NCBI RefSeq assembly: GCF_016859285.1
Contig: NC_053417.1
Span: forward strand, 22,412,706-22,476,705
Direction: 5' to 3'
DNA from: Xiphias gladius
Taxonomy: Eukaryota; Chordata; Actinopteri; Istiophoriformes; Xiphiidae
DNA length: 64,000 nt
In this document: one piece after another, positions 48,990 to 61,563 of the stretch
Layout: each line of letters starts with the position of its first letter
Position numbering within the stretch: the first letter of the stretch is position 1
The notes under the pieces: model-generated
What the model was told of the DNA's origin: nothing
What the model saw: only the letters and a program-made list of their open reading frames with translations
The model's database searches: none
Program-made: the position numbers and the translations under genes

Positions 48990-49560
48990 GTGGAGAGACA
49001 GTATATGCTTCTTTCACTTTTACCTTGGTAAGTATCTCTTTTGCTCTTATTCTATTGAGACACATTTACACAGATTTAGTTGTTGCTGTGTATACTGCTA
49101 TACTAACTAATACTAAGTAACTCACTCGCTAAACTAGACACAATTCAGGGGGGCCTGAAGCAACAGAGACTGTACAGGCCTTTTCGGTTTTATTTTTTCA
49201 TATCTAATGTTGTGATAACTGTGTGTTATACCTATTATGAGCTTGTTGGAATTATTATCAAGCTTAAAGCAGTGTTGCTGCACGGCGCAGGCAATTAAAT
49301 TGATCCGACTTGATTGATTACAGTAACCAGCCTATTTAGTTCAGATCAGACCAGGTAATTTATGATCAGATCTTTCGGGATTGAAACAATTAAAAAAAAA
49401 GAGTAATCTGAGATCTAATCACCAAATTCATCTTTTTAATTACAACAATGTGTTTTAAAGTTTTGATTCTGTGTTGTTATAAAACAAACTGCTTTATTTT
49501 TCAAAATTTTCAGATGCTCTTTGTTCACTGATTGAATATTCAACTATTATCCTGATAAAG
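48990..49560 (+). promoter_or_regulatory. Candidate 5' non-coding exons of the chitinase-like gene
   Basis: A first exon ending at 49027 (ACCTTG|GTAAGT) and a second at 49514-49560 (TTTTCAG|ATGCTC...ATAAAG|GTAAGT). Both blocks are conserved in the duplicated copy (near 60331-60360 and 60788-60834), although the first donor is altered there to GTATCC. The coding exon begins after ATATAG at 50726. A CCTATTTAA element near 48913 could be the TATA region. The exons are predicted, not shown by transcripts; the ATG at 49514 in the second exon is out of the chitinase frame context and presumably untranslated. Confidence 0.5.
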
Positions 49561-49572
49561 GTAAGTGAAAAT

Positions 49573-49603
<31 letters not shown>

Positions 49604-50733
49604 GAGGAAACATTATTTTTGAAGCATGTATTTGGTTTCGACTATGTGGTGGTTCAGTTGCATTTTTCCTGCCAGTATTCTCATTCTACTTTAAAACTGG
49701 CTTTGCAGAAGGAGATCGTTAAACAATGCTGAGTAGTAACTCTGCTGAGTAATAACCACCCTGCTATGCAACATTTTTTTCACAAGAAAAATGATCTGCC
49801 CAAACTTGTATGGTATGCGGAGAGTTACAATCAACTAACTCAATCAAATTAACTCCCCCAATTGGTACTTGACTGGTACTACACCTTGACTGCTTCTCTG
49901 TCTTATTCTGAAGTGTTTCAGCTGTCACAGTAGATGAAGAGAAGCTTATTGTTGAAGCACTATAACATAATATTCAAAAGAGGGGTTCCCTGTTAAGCCA
50001 TAGCTGACTTTTTGGGTAAGACACCGTGAAATAAAAAGAATCCTGAATGTTGTATCAAACTTGTTGTGTTGTCTCGTTGAAGTGACATGTTGCGTCACGT
50101 CTGATTTGTAATATGGCAGTGGCTGGTGTCTTTAGACTGCTGTAATACTCATTTTATGCAAATATCTAAAAACGACACTATACAAAATACATAGTCACGA
50201 TCGACATTAATCAGACTGACAGGCTAAAACCGTCTTTAAATTGTAGTTTATAATCTTTAGTCAAATACTGTAATTTTATTGGACCAATTAATTGCAACAA
50301 ATAATTATTTCTCAGAACTTTCTTTGAACATAGTTTATAACATTTCTGACTGAACTCTGACTGCTGGTAACAGTTCTCAGTTTTCAATCTTGACATCTAA
50401 AATCCACAAATGTGATTTTTAAATTCTAAAGAAACCGAATACAGAATTCTCCCCAACCTCATGGAACCTAACTACACAGGTTCCCTGTACGGGCATCACT
50501 CTCATATGTTAAAGTCAATGGAGAGCTATATTATATTAAAGAAAAGGCTTGACCATGAAAACTATTAAAAAAAAAATGCTGAAATGTCATTGAAGTTTTA
50601 AATAGTATGGGTATTGAACTAGAGCTTTTTGAGCTTTTCTCGGAGTGAAGAGTTGTGTGAAAATTATATTTATATTTCAAATTACAATATTTTCAATTTC
50701 TTTTATTTCTTTTTTTATCCATATAGTAACAAC

Positions 50734-53700
50734 ATGTCCAAGCTCATTTTGAATGCAGGTAAGGCACTCTGATCAAGTAAATGCTTTCTCAAACAACCCA
50801 CATCATCATAAAAACACATATTTTCATACTTCATACTTATAGTGGTAAGAAAAAGCAAGTGAACCCTTTGGAATGACCTGAATTTAGGTATAAATATGTC
50901 TTAAAATATGGACTGAAAGTTATAATTATGAAGAACTAAATCTATAACTAATATAGAACTAATAACACACAAATCATTGGATTGTTCTTGTCCATATTGA
51001 ATACATCATTCTAACATTTACAGTGTAGGCTGGAAAAACAATGTGAACCCCTCGGCCAATGACATTAACAAAAGCTAATTGAAGCCAGAACTTAGCAAAT
51101 GTAGAGTCCAATCAGTTAAACAAGATTGGTGGTGTGGGTTAGAGCTACTTTGATCTCAGAAGACTAACGAACTGGAATTGTTGATTTGGATTAAGCTGGA
51201 AAGGGTCACAAGGTAATCTCAAAGAGTCTAGATATTCATCAATCCACAGTTAGACAAACTGCCTATAAATGGAGAAAATTTAGTGCTGTGGCTACTCTCC
51301 CTAGAAGTGGGCACCAGCTAGTATGACTCCAAAGGCACAATGCAGAATGCTCAGTAAGTTAAAAAAAAGAACCTAAAATGGAATTATTGGAGCTGGGTAA
51401 CTTCTCTGTTCATGAGTCTACCATACGCAAATCATGGTGCGTGGTTGCATGGAGCATGGTGTCGATGGCAGGACAGATGAAACCACTGTTCTCCAAAAGA
51501 AACATCACTGCTAGCCTGACACGTAGCACAACGTATGGCATAAAAGGGGCACTCCATACCAACATGAAAACATCATCCCAACGGTGAAAAAAAGTGGAGG
51601 GAACATCATGATTTGGGGCTGCTTTGCTGCCTCCAGGGCCTGGACAGATAACCATCAAAGAGCAGAAAACAAATTCCCAGTTTTATCAAGGTATCTTAAA
51701 GGATAATGTCAGGGTGGCTGTCTACCAGCTGAAGCTCAGTAGAAATTGGGTGATACAGCAGGACAATGACCCAAAACATCAAAGTAAATCCCCTATAGAA
51801 CGGTTGGAACAAAGCAAATTTGACTTTCGGAGTGGCCCAGTAAGAGCCCCGACCTTAACTGAACAGAAGTGCTGAGGAATGACCTCAAGAGAGCCGTTCA
51901 CACCAGACATCCTAAGAATATGGCTCAGTTGAAGCAGTTCTGTAAGGAAGCATGGTCCAAAATTCCTCCTGAACGTTGTGCAGATCTCAGCTACTGAAAG
52001 CACTGGTTTGAGGTTATTGGTGCCACAGGAGGTTCGACCACTTATTAAATCGAAGGGTTGAATTATTTTTTCCACCAGCACTGTGAATGTTTTATGGGTG
52101 TGTTCAATAAAGACACGAAATAATGTAATTGTTTGTGTTATCAGCTTAGGCACTTTGTGTTTGGCTAAGATTGTGACTTAGATGATCCGATCACATTTTA
52201 CTACCAAGTAATCCAGGAAACAACTGTACCTCTGGTTGATATCAATCCATAAAGATAGTTGTGGTTTCATTTATCCAGGTTTTGGTCTTTCTGAGATATC
52301 TGCCACCACCCCAATATAATAAAGTTGAGTGGAATTTTGTTTGTGTTGTTTACAACTTTGAAAAACACACTTAAAAATTCAACAGCAACCAAATATAATC
52401 CCCACAAAATGCACAGTGAGGTCTAGGGATGGTTAAGAATATTGGGAATATTATTTGTGGTTTGACAAGTTGCTATTGCTGAATTTTTAATGTGTAAGAC
52501 AAAATTCCATTCACCTCCATCATATTGGAGTGGCTGGAGAAATCCTATAACCTATATTAGAGGTGAATTGTAATTTGGGGTAACTGACCTGTTAAGCTTT
52601 GTTTTCAACATCATACTGACAAACTGTAACTTTGAAGGTCTCTGTTTGATCATCGCCAGCTTGGGTAAGTTTATAACATGCATTACTTAATCATTATCAG
52701 CAGTCTTACTAGCAAATAAGTAATGTCTCTAAGTCAACAATTGTTGGTAAACAAGGGATTTGATACACCTGCTGTCTTCAAAAACTAATTAAATCAATTT
52801 AGAACTCTTTTTTCCATGTCTCAGCCTCAACCTCAAGGCTGGTATGTTACTATAACAGCTTGGCAGGAAATAGAGCAGAGGATGGAAAGTTCACAATTTC
52901 AGATATCGATCCGCACCAATGTACCCATCTGATCTACGCCTTTTCTGACATTAACAATATCAATGAGCTGGCGCCCAGCAGAGCAACTGACTTGCAACAA
53001 TATCAGTCCTTTAACGGACTTAAAACCAGGTCAGACCTTTAGCCTATAAATATTTTTAAAATTATGTTCAATTTTTTGTTTTTTTTAAATAATCATTCCT
53101 CAACTTTTATTCTCCCACAGAAACCCCAAACTCAAAACCCTGTTGGCAGTTGGTGGCATAACCTTTAACACAAATAAGTAAGTTACATACAAGAAGAATT
53201 TTATTTATTTATTTATTTATTTAGTCAGTGCAAAGACAAGTGAAAACAGCACTTACACATGTTGGTAATTTCCTAAACATGATGCTTTGTCCATTCATGC
53301 TGTATTTTAGTTATTTGCACAGCATGCATAATGCATTTTAAAAAGTAGGAGAAAAAAAAGCTGAGGTGAGGAGTTGGTATTTGATTACATAAATAAGTTT
53401 TATTCAATCTGCAGATGCAGACAAAATGCTTGATCTAAATTTGAAGCAACTACATAATAATGCAATAAACACTTAAAACAGTCGAACAAGTAGAAATATT
53501 TCTATTCATTAAATTAAATTAAATTATGTTTAACCAACAGTGGTTTGCTGCAAAATAATCACACAAATATGTGCATAAAAAAAGAGGTCAGTATTTTTGA
53601 TATGTGCAAACACCAGATGGCTTTGTGTTTGCTTTATGGGTTTTAACTGGAGAGATTTAATAATATGTAATATATGCAATATATGTGGATCTCGAGAACA

Positions 53701-56546
53701 CTGTTTTGTATACATTTTTACCAGATTCAGTATGATGGTGTCAGAACAACAAAACAGAACAATATTCATCCAGTCTGCTATCACGCTACTGAGAGAATAT
53801 AGTTTTGATGGGCTCAACCTGGACTGGAGGTACCCCGGAGCAGCAGGAAGCCAATCAGACAACAAGCAGAAATTTTCACTGCTGTGCAAGGTCAGATCCT
53901 CTCTTCATCGGGGTCCCAGAAATATGCCATTCTGTATACAGTTTGTATATGTAAGTTATTACATTTGACTGAGACTGAACCATGCCTCTTTGTCGTGTAG
54001 GAGCTTAAAGATGCCTTTGTGGCTGAGGGAAAAAAAACTAACCGTGACAGTTTAATCGTCACTGCTAGTGTCTCTGCTGAGAAGGCAGTCATCGATGCCA
54101 GTTATGAAGTTGCACAGATTGCCATGTAAACTAATTTAATGTAATTCTTGACATTTTACCAATGACTGGCTGTCGTCATGTTTTGGTGAATGTGATCTTC
54201 TCTGCATTTTATCAGGAACCTGGATTTCATTAATGTGATGACATTTGACTTTCACGGCCCCTGGGAAAATGTCACAGGACATCACAGCCCCTTATTCCAC
54301 GGAGCCCAAGACACCGGAGACAAAATCTACTCTAATACTGTAAATACCAGGATTTGTAATTAAACTGCCCGAACACCTTTCCATTTAGAGATGTCATCCT
54401 AATTTTTTTTGCTCCATATGTTAGGACTATGCTATGCAGTACTGGCGGGACCAGGGAGCACCTGCACAGTTGCTAAATTTGGGACTAGCGGTATATGGGC
54501 GAGCTTTTACCCTCTCCTCTCCATCCGGTGATGTTGGAGCACCAGCCAGCGGTACTGGTGAAGAAGGATGCTACACTGGTGAAGAAGGATTCTGGGCCTA
54601 TTATGAGGTATTATTATATTATTATGAGCTGTGGATGTAAGTGATTTACGTCAATAGCTGTATTTTATGCTAATGGCTTTTACCGTGTTTGGTGTGACAA
54701 ATCTCATTAGATTTAACTGTTTTATTTGACCCCTCTTTTCAGACTTGCCTTTACATTGAAGGGGGTCAAATCCAGCTGATTCCTGATCAGAAAGTTCCAT
54801 ATGCCACCACAGAAAATCAGTGGGTTGGATTTGATGACAAAGACAGTCGTGCTACAAAGGTAATTATCTGTTTAATTCAGTATTAACTGTGCAAATGACT
54901 GATTGCACACACATCTGGTTAAATAGATCATGTATTTTGTCAGCATGAGTTCTGCAGTAGAAATGTTTTCTTCCTCATCCTCTCAGGTCAGTTACCTAAA
55001 AACAAACAACTTTGGAGGAGCTTTTGTCTGGTCTCTGGACCTGGATGACTTTAGTGGGCAGTTTTGTAAACAGGGCAACAATTCCTTCATCAGCCACCTG
55101 CATACTCTCCTGAATCCAGGTAATAAAAATGCAATAAGTGTCTTTTGCGTCCTGTAGTGAGGTGGTGTTTTTTTATTTGATTTAATGCCATCAGCATTAA
55201 TGTTATCACCTTTTAATTGACTTGACTTTTTATAATGCATAGTGCAGATGTGTGCTAATTCCGTTTAGAAATCTAAATATTCATGCTCAGTGATATTAAC
55301 ATATAATGTGATAATCAAGCAGGGTTAAAAGAGCAATTAACCCTTTTTTTTACTGTCATTCTTTTTCATGTTTTTCAGACCTTAACACATGGACAACTCC
55401 CCCTACTACAACCAAAACAATTCCCACTACTGCATCTACAACTTCCAATACCACACCTCCTACTAAAACTCCCACTACTACAACCACAACTCCCACTACC
55501 AGAATTACAACAACCCCCACTACTGCAACCACAACACCCACTACCACAACTCCCACGACTACAACCAAAACTCCCACTACCACAACAACTCCACAACTAC
55601 AACCACAACTCCCACTACCACAAATCCCAGTACAACAACTCCCACTACCACAACTTCACCTAATACAACCACAAATCCCACTACCACAACAGCAACCACA
55701 ACAGCTCCCACTACTACAACCACATCCACTCCCACAACTACAACCACAACAACTCCCACTACTGCAACCACAACACCCACTACCACAACTCCCACGACTA
55801 CAACCACAACTCCCACTACCACAAATCCCAGTACAACAACTCCCACTACGACAACTCCACCTAATACAACCACAACTCCCACTACCACAATCACAACCAC
55901 AACAGCTCCCACTACTACAACCACAACCACTCCCACAACTACAACCACAACTCCCCCTACCACAACCACAACGACTCCCACTACTGCAACCACAACACCC
56001 ACTACCACAACTCCCACGACTACAACCACAACTCCCACTACCACAACCACAATTCCCACTTCCACAACCACAACAACTCCAACTACCACAACCAAAAATC
56101 CCACTACCACAATCACAACCACAACAGCTCCCACTACTACAACCACATCAACTCCCACTACTACAACCACAACTCCCACTACAACTCCCACTACTACAAC
56201 CACAAATCCCACTACCACTACCACAATCACAACCACAACAGCTCCCACTACTACAACCACAACAACTCCCACTACTACAACCACAACTCCCACTACAACT
56301 CCCACTACTACAACCACAACTTCCACTACAACTACTCCCCTTACTACAACCACCATAACTCCCACTCCCACAACCTCACCTGGAGAACTTTATCAACGTT
56401 CCTGTGGTGGAAGGCCCGATGGGGTTCACACCAACCCGACTGACCCACATTCGTTTTACAACTGTGCCGATGGCAGATTGTACATCCAAGAGTGCCAACC
56501 AGAATTGATCTTCAAAGAAACCTGCAAATGCTGTGACTGGCCCTAA
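50734..56546 (+). CDS. Catalytically dead GH18 chitinase-like protein with mucin stalk and CBM14; one-base break in stalk
   Basis: Secreted chitinase-like protein. Exons: 50734-50758, 52638-52664, 52825-53029, 53121-53177, 53725-53890, 54001-54125, 54216-54339, 54425-54607, 54743-54859, 54987-55119, 55379-56546; all GT/AG and nearly the same lengths as in the intact neighbour. Signal peptide [18 protein letters not shown]. The GH18 fold is complete, but the catalytic motif reads DGLNLDWR (D136N, E140R), W30 is Leu, W99 is Ile and MTYDFHG is MTFDFHG, so hydrolysis is not expected and groove binding is probably changed. A Thr/Pro stalk of about 330 residues follows, then CBM14 with six Cys ending KCCDWP. 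Exon 11 enters in one frame (codon starts at 55381+3n), whereas CBM14 is one base earlier in phase: a base is missing near 55591. Read literally, the product ends at 56356-56358 after about 713 residues without CBM14. Intron 1 holds a dead Tc1 element. Confidence 0.85.
50845..52220 (+). mobile_element. Tc1/mariner-type transposon, inactive
   Basis: Inside intron 1 of the chitinase-like gene. Left end TGGTAAGAAAAAGCAAGTGAACCC is the known Tc1-type terminal repeat; the right end near 52180-52220 (GATCCGATCACATTTTACTACCAAGTAATCCAGG) is its degraded partner. Between them plus-strand fragments encode transposase pieces: [13 protein letters not shown]-like at about 51598-51640 and [11 protein letters not shown] at about 51758-51790. 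Frames are broken throughout. Confidence 0.8.
55381..56373 (+). repeat. Thr/Pro-rich mucin-type coding repeat (stalk of the chitinase-like protein)
   Basis: Built from ACA/ACT/ACC (Thr) and CCC (Pro) codons in TTTPTTTT-like units, dense in potential O-glycosylation sites. A higher-order unit starting ACTACTGCAACC recurs at 55519, 55758 and 55980; spacings are 239 and 222. The reverse strand shows a 264-codon Val/Gly frame that is a composition artefact. Confidence 0.92.
56394..56546 (+). other. CBM14 chitin-binding domain of the chitinase-like gene
   Basis: Reads [20 protein letters not shown], then [15 protein letters not shown] and [10 protein letters not shown]-stop: six Cys in the peritrophin-A (CBM14) spacing and the aromatic residues expected for chitin binding. 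Out of frame with exon 10 by one base because of the stalk deletion. Confidence 0.88.
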
Positions 56547-57167
56547 GGATGAGAAAGTTATATGTTAATATTTCACTATTTCATTCATTTCTTATCAACA
56601 AAAGGGGCACACTGTCAGATGTTATATGTATAATTTCTCATGATTCTTCACTGTTGTTATGTGCGAAAAAAATACTTATTAATGATTATGCTTGCTCTTT
56701 TCAGGCCTCACCAATCTACACATAAATTAAGCATTAAGATTTTCAGATGAATCCATTAAGATTTTCAGATAAGCTCCCAGTAACGAATGAAATGTCCTCC
56801 CATCCTTGTCTGTAAATATACAATATTATTTATTGTTTTATTTATTAATATGTAATACGAACAATATGTACTATGTATTTAAAATTGTCATCCTGTTGCT
56901 GTCTGTTCATTGTTATTGTATCTAAACCAGCTGTGTGTGTATGTTCTTGTTCTCTTTTCAGCCATTATTTAATCTGGCATGCCTCACATAATTGTATGGT
57001 TGCTGCATACATATGTTATGGTTGGTGTATGTAACCCTATTGTATGGATGTGTTCTTGTTTGTTTATGTTTAGCCCTCACATGATTGGATTTGTCCTACA
57101 TGATGACGCAGCTGCAGCATATAGCATATGTTTACATACTGTAACTTGATCAATTCTAACAAATATT

Positions 57168-57173
57168 AATAAA
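57168..57173 (+). terminator. Possible poly(A) signal of the chitinase-like gene
   Basis: AATAAA in an AT-rich stretch 620 bases past the stop; several overlapping AATAAA forms follow. Confidence 0.4.
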
Positions 57174-57179
57174 GTTAAT

Positions 57180-57830
57180 AAATCAATAATAATAAAATGA
57201 TCATTTTACTACCTTTTTTTCCTGTGTTTTCATGTTTCATCTTTGTCTATCAGATGCCTGTGAGAAAAAAGACGCAATATACTCTGGAAACAAGCTACCT
57301 AATTGGGTATCTTTAAACTATCACCATATCCCAACCTTTTTTTCTAGTTTCACAACTAATTTATTTCCTAATTAATTTTTCACTGAGTTGAAAAATCGCT
57401 ACGGGAAGGTGTTTCCTACAATTATGATGGTCAAAAGTCTTGTTTTTGTGGCCGATATAAAAGAGAAGCCTATTTCACCAAGGTGTCTGATCTGGAAGGG
57501 CTGTAAAGTCTTCACTGCGTGCTGAGTGACTGAATACTCAGCTTTAGTGCACGGCAGAAATGATGACAGAGAGACAGAAATGATACACTGTCAGAGGCGC
57601 ACTACGGTAGCCAGTTGTAGAGGCTCGCTAATCTCACATCAAATCTATGCACAAAAAATGCATAGCCATACAAAAACAACACATGTAGGCAGCCCAAGAG
57701 CCATGCTGAATAACTAACACCCTGCACGTCACAGTCAGTCATGCTACGGCAATTACTGACAGCAGATAGAGTCAGGTACACTGACCACAGCAGAGCTGCA
57801 TACATACGGAAAGAATGTACGCAGCGGAAA
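57180..57830. other. Spacer to the right of the chitinase-like gene
   Basis: No gene or named repeat recognised; it lies between the right end of duplication unit 1 and the Tc1 fragment. Confidence 0.4.
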
Positions 57831-57834
57831 GTAA

Positions 57835-58260
57835 GGGGTGTGAAGGAATTCAAACCCCTTCATTCTTTTCACATTTTCTTAGTTTCAGTCTTACTAAAAT
57901 TGGTTAAATTTGTTCTTTTCCAAATCAATCTACATTCAGAAATGACAAAGTGAAAACTGAATTTTAGAAATTTTTGCAAATGTATTAAAAAGGAAACACA
58001 GAAATATCACATTAACAAAAGTATTGAGACCCTTTGCTGTGAAACTTGAAATTTAGCAACCGCTGCCTCCCATTTCTATTGATCATCTTTGAGATGTTTC
58101 TGCACCTTGATTGGAGTCCACCTAAGGTACATTGTCAGCTGTGAGGTCTTAAATAGTCAGGTGTTTGCCTTTCCAAATCATGTACACTCAATTGAATGTT
58201 CCACAGTTGGACCGCCTGGGAGACCCACTGACTGAAGGACATTGCCAAAAATACAAATGC
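57835..58260 (+). mobile_element. Tc1-type transposon 5' fragment
   Basis: Contains GTATTGAGACCCTTTGCTGTGAAACTTGAAATTTAGC, CCCATTTCTATTGATCATCTTTGAGATGTTTCTGCACCTTGATTGGAGTCCACC and GGTGTTTGCCTTTCCAAATCATGT, the leader of a well-known fish Tc1 family. It stops before the transposase core, so only the 5' portion remains. Confidence 0.75.
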
Positions 58261-60290
58261 CCTAGAAACAAGCATACATCTTCTTTTTAAAGGATAAGGC
58301 TGGTGGTTTTTTCTATATATTTCTATATATTTGTTATTGTCCACAAATCCCAAGAAAAGACCAAAACAACAAATAATGTAACCTACTAAACAAGTATCGT
58401 CTGTGTATCCAGAACCTGATTTTGCTTATTTGTCTGTACCATAGAGCTCCATTATTTTTATAAACACATCAGTGAGCCACGCTGTTGCACTGGTTGACAT
58501 GTTTCTTCATTATGAGATATATAACCACAGTAGATTACTTAAAAACAGCTCCAAAGACTAAAACCGGCAATAACTTTCACAATCACAGAGGCCACTGAGC
58601 ATGCTCAGACATGCAATTCTGTTCTTATTCTACCGTTTAATTTGCCTTACTGTATTTGAGCTTGTTTTTATCTTTTATTTTATTTTGTATTCATCTTATT
58701 AAAATCCTGTTTATGTGTGTGTTTTTATATTTTAATGTTTCTTTAAAATCTTTTTATAATCCCTTTTTGACTTGCGTAGGGCACTTTGAAATGCCTTGTT
58801 GTTGAAAGGTGCTCTGCCAGGCAAGTTGTGTTTAAAGTGAGTCACTTTAAACACAAGCCAGTTTATCAGAGGAATCGCACGAGGGGACAACGTTAGCTCA
58901 TTAACCAGTGTTATTGGTCAGTTTGTCCAGTCAGTTAAAGCGGTACACAAAACAATGCTGTGCTGGTCGACATAGGAAGGTAATAACTGCATTTCATTCC
59001 AGCCAGTGCTTGTTAAATACCTAGTACTGTTCAGTACTGTTTGTCAATACAGAGTGATAACAACAAGTTGGTAGGTAGGTGTTTCTTACCCAATTGGGTG
59101 TGTGTGCTGTTTGTGTGGTTGTTTATAATAGCGTTTAGGACATGCCTTATGAGGTGATAATGTCTGTTCAGTCAATAATTGCTCCCTTTGTCACTTTAGC
59201 TAACCTTCTGTGTGGAAGTGTCTTGTTGGTTTATTTTTACACTGTGTAATTAGACATTCTTCACATGATGTTGCTGCTATTGACCATTTCCACCAATTCT
59301 AGCCTTGTTTTGTCCATTCATTGTTACTTTGTCTTTAACAATTTTTGTAATTTGACAAACCTTACATCATATCATTACGGTATATTAAACGTATATGTTC
59401 ATTTCAGGGAAGTCTGTCTGGCAAAGAAAACTAGCTTTTTGACTGATTATACCAGAGAGAAAACTCGGTTGTCAATGATAGTATCTTGAGATGTGTTTTT
59501 TTCCCCCTGTAAAGTTAAATAAATGTAGACTTGGCTGGATGAATGGCTGTAACTAACAGTTTATGTTCATTATTTTTCTGTGGGTAGCGCTGCAAACTTT
59601 AGACTTGGACTGGAGTCATACTAAGCCTCAAAAAGACTTGGACTTGTCTCAAATGAACTTGCCTCAACAGTTTGTAAAAACTCTTAAAAAGCAGCTTTGG
59701 CTGTGAGATTTCTTTTTATTATCGTGGTCTCACATTGCTGCGTATTATGTCTGTATGATATTCTTTTTTCATACCACTACAATATTATTGTAGCAGCCTG
59801 AGAGACACAAGATTGATTTGTTGATAGAAATGTGGACTGTGCTATTGTATTCTTTTGGATGAGTATTTCCATTTTTCTTGTTCCCCAGTACACATATCCA
59901 GTTTTTAAAAAACTTGCTACTGAGCTTAGAATGTGAAATGATAGTATGATTAAAAAAAAACAAACTAAATTGGACCACTGTTTTTTTTGTGCCACTGTCC
60001 TTTTGTTGTACTTCGACTCCATAATTAGCTTAGTCTGTCAAAATCAACCGTGATGGAGGAGTCTGATTCAAGTTCTAGCGCAAATTCAATTGACATACAC
60101 CCTGTAAGAGTGAAAGAACCTCCTTAAGAAACAGAAATTTCAACATGGTGGTATCATGCTATTTCAGTGAATACAATTTTAAATCAAAGTCAAAAGTTGT
60201 CAGTGTCTAATCGTCATTGTAATGCATTTCAACACTGCATTAATTGTCCCCACCCTATTTAATTGCCACACCCTCTCAGCTGTCCACCTA
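58260..60290. other. Spacer and upstream part of duplication unit 2
   Basis: No gene. 58745-58860 and 59580-60030 match unit 1 (48258-48365 and 48440-48790); 58865-59575 has no counterpart there. Confidence 0.5.
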
Positions 60291-61563
60291 ATTTAACAGC
60301 CAGAAATCCACCAGTCACATTAGAGAGACAGTATATGCTTCTTTCATCATTGTCTTTATAGGTATCCCTTTTACTCTGATTTTATTAAACCACAGTTTTT
60401 TTTAGTTGTATACTAAATACTTTTTTAGTTGTGTATTATAGCAGTACTTACTCACGCTCTCTAACTAACTCACACGCTGAACTAGACACGTATTGCGGGG
60501 GTGAAACCAGCAGATACTCTACAGGCCTTTTTGTCTTTTTAAGATTAGTAGTATTAAGTTTATTCTAATTATTCTAATTCATACCTACATTTATACATCT
60601 GTGATTAGATTAATACTGTATGTGTGGGTGGCTTCTGAGCAACATGTCCTTTCCACTCCTTATACTTTTGACATTTGACAGCTGTAATGTTACATTTTTC
60701 TCTAAATTCTGATCAACTGTTTTACTCTTTTAAGTTTTGATTCAGTGCTGTTATAAAACAATCTGCTTTATTCTTCAAAATATCCAGATGTTCTTTGGTC
60801 ACGGACTGAATCTTGACCTATTGTCCTGATAAAGGTAAGTGAAAATATAGTGTTCTTAAAAAAAGAGGAAATAGAATATTTTTAAATCGTGTTTGGTTTT
60901 GATTATGTGATGGTACCGTTGCATTTTCCTGCCATTCTCACTCTACTTTAAAACTGGCCTTGCAATAGGAGATCGTTAAACAATGCTGAGTAGTAACTCT
61001 GCTGAGTATGAACCATCCTGCTATGCAACATTTTTTTCACAACACAAATTATCTGCCCAAACTTTTGGCATGAGGACAGCTATAATCAAGCAGCAGGAGC
61101 GTTTATCTAGGTTAACTAGATACAATGTTCTGTAAATGCTTGGTGTAGGTGCTGACAACATCAGTGGCTGCGGCCTGTAGGTTAAGTGCAAAAACACGCC
61201 AGCTGTGTACAACATGAGAAACATCAAAATAATTCTGCCCATACTTTCCAAGGTAAACCAAGAAACTATGTACGTAGAGGCATCGATGAAACTTACCTAC
61301 TTTCCAAAGATGCTGAATTGACAATCAAGAAAAGCACCAATTTTTTTCAAATAAGTCCCTCAGTGGATACTTGACTGGTACTACACATTGACCGTCTTAC
61401 CTGCCTTATTTTGGCTTGTTTTAGCTGTCACTGGTGTCTTTAAACCGCTATAATACTCATGCTACGTATATATCTTAAAATGACACTATACAAATACATG
61501 CACAAACGGGATTTCTACATTAAAAAGAAACCAAATAAACACCCTTTTTATTCCACATTTTAG

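Larger units (their letters stand above)
48258..57180 (+). repeat. Segmental duplication, unit 1 (complete chitinase-like gene)
   Basis: Shares a colinear series of blocks with 58745-64000: GGCACTTTGAAATGCCTTGTTG (48276/58779), ACAGTTTGTAAAAACTC, the 5'-UTR exon block GAGAGACAGTATATGCTTCTTTC (about 48992/60331), the 47-base second 5' exon, coding exons 8-10, and the 3' flank. Offset is about 10.5-11.3 kb, with deletions in unit 2. Confidence 0.8.

Noticed and set aside
55577-56371. 264-codon open frame on the minus strand rich in Val and Gly
   Set aside because: It is the reverse complement of the Thr/Pro mucin repeat; the absence of stops follows from composition, and it has no domain or exon structure of its own.
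48360-57180. Unit 1 chitinase-like gene as a simple pseudogene
   Set aside because: Eleven exons with intact splice sites, signal peptide and six-Cys CBM14 argue for a functional pseudoenzyme; the single one-base break lies in a repeat prone to sequencing error. Not excluded, however.
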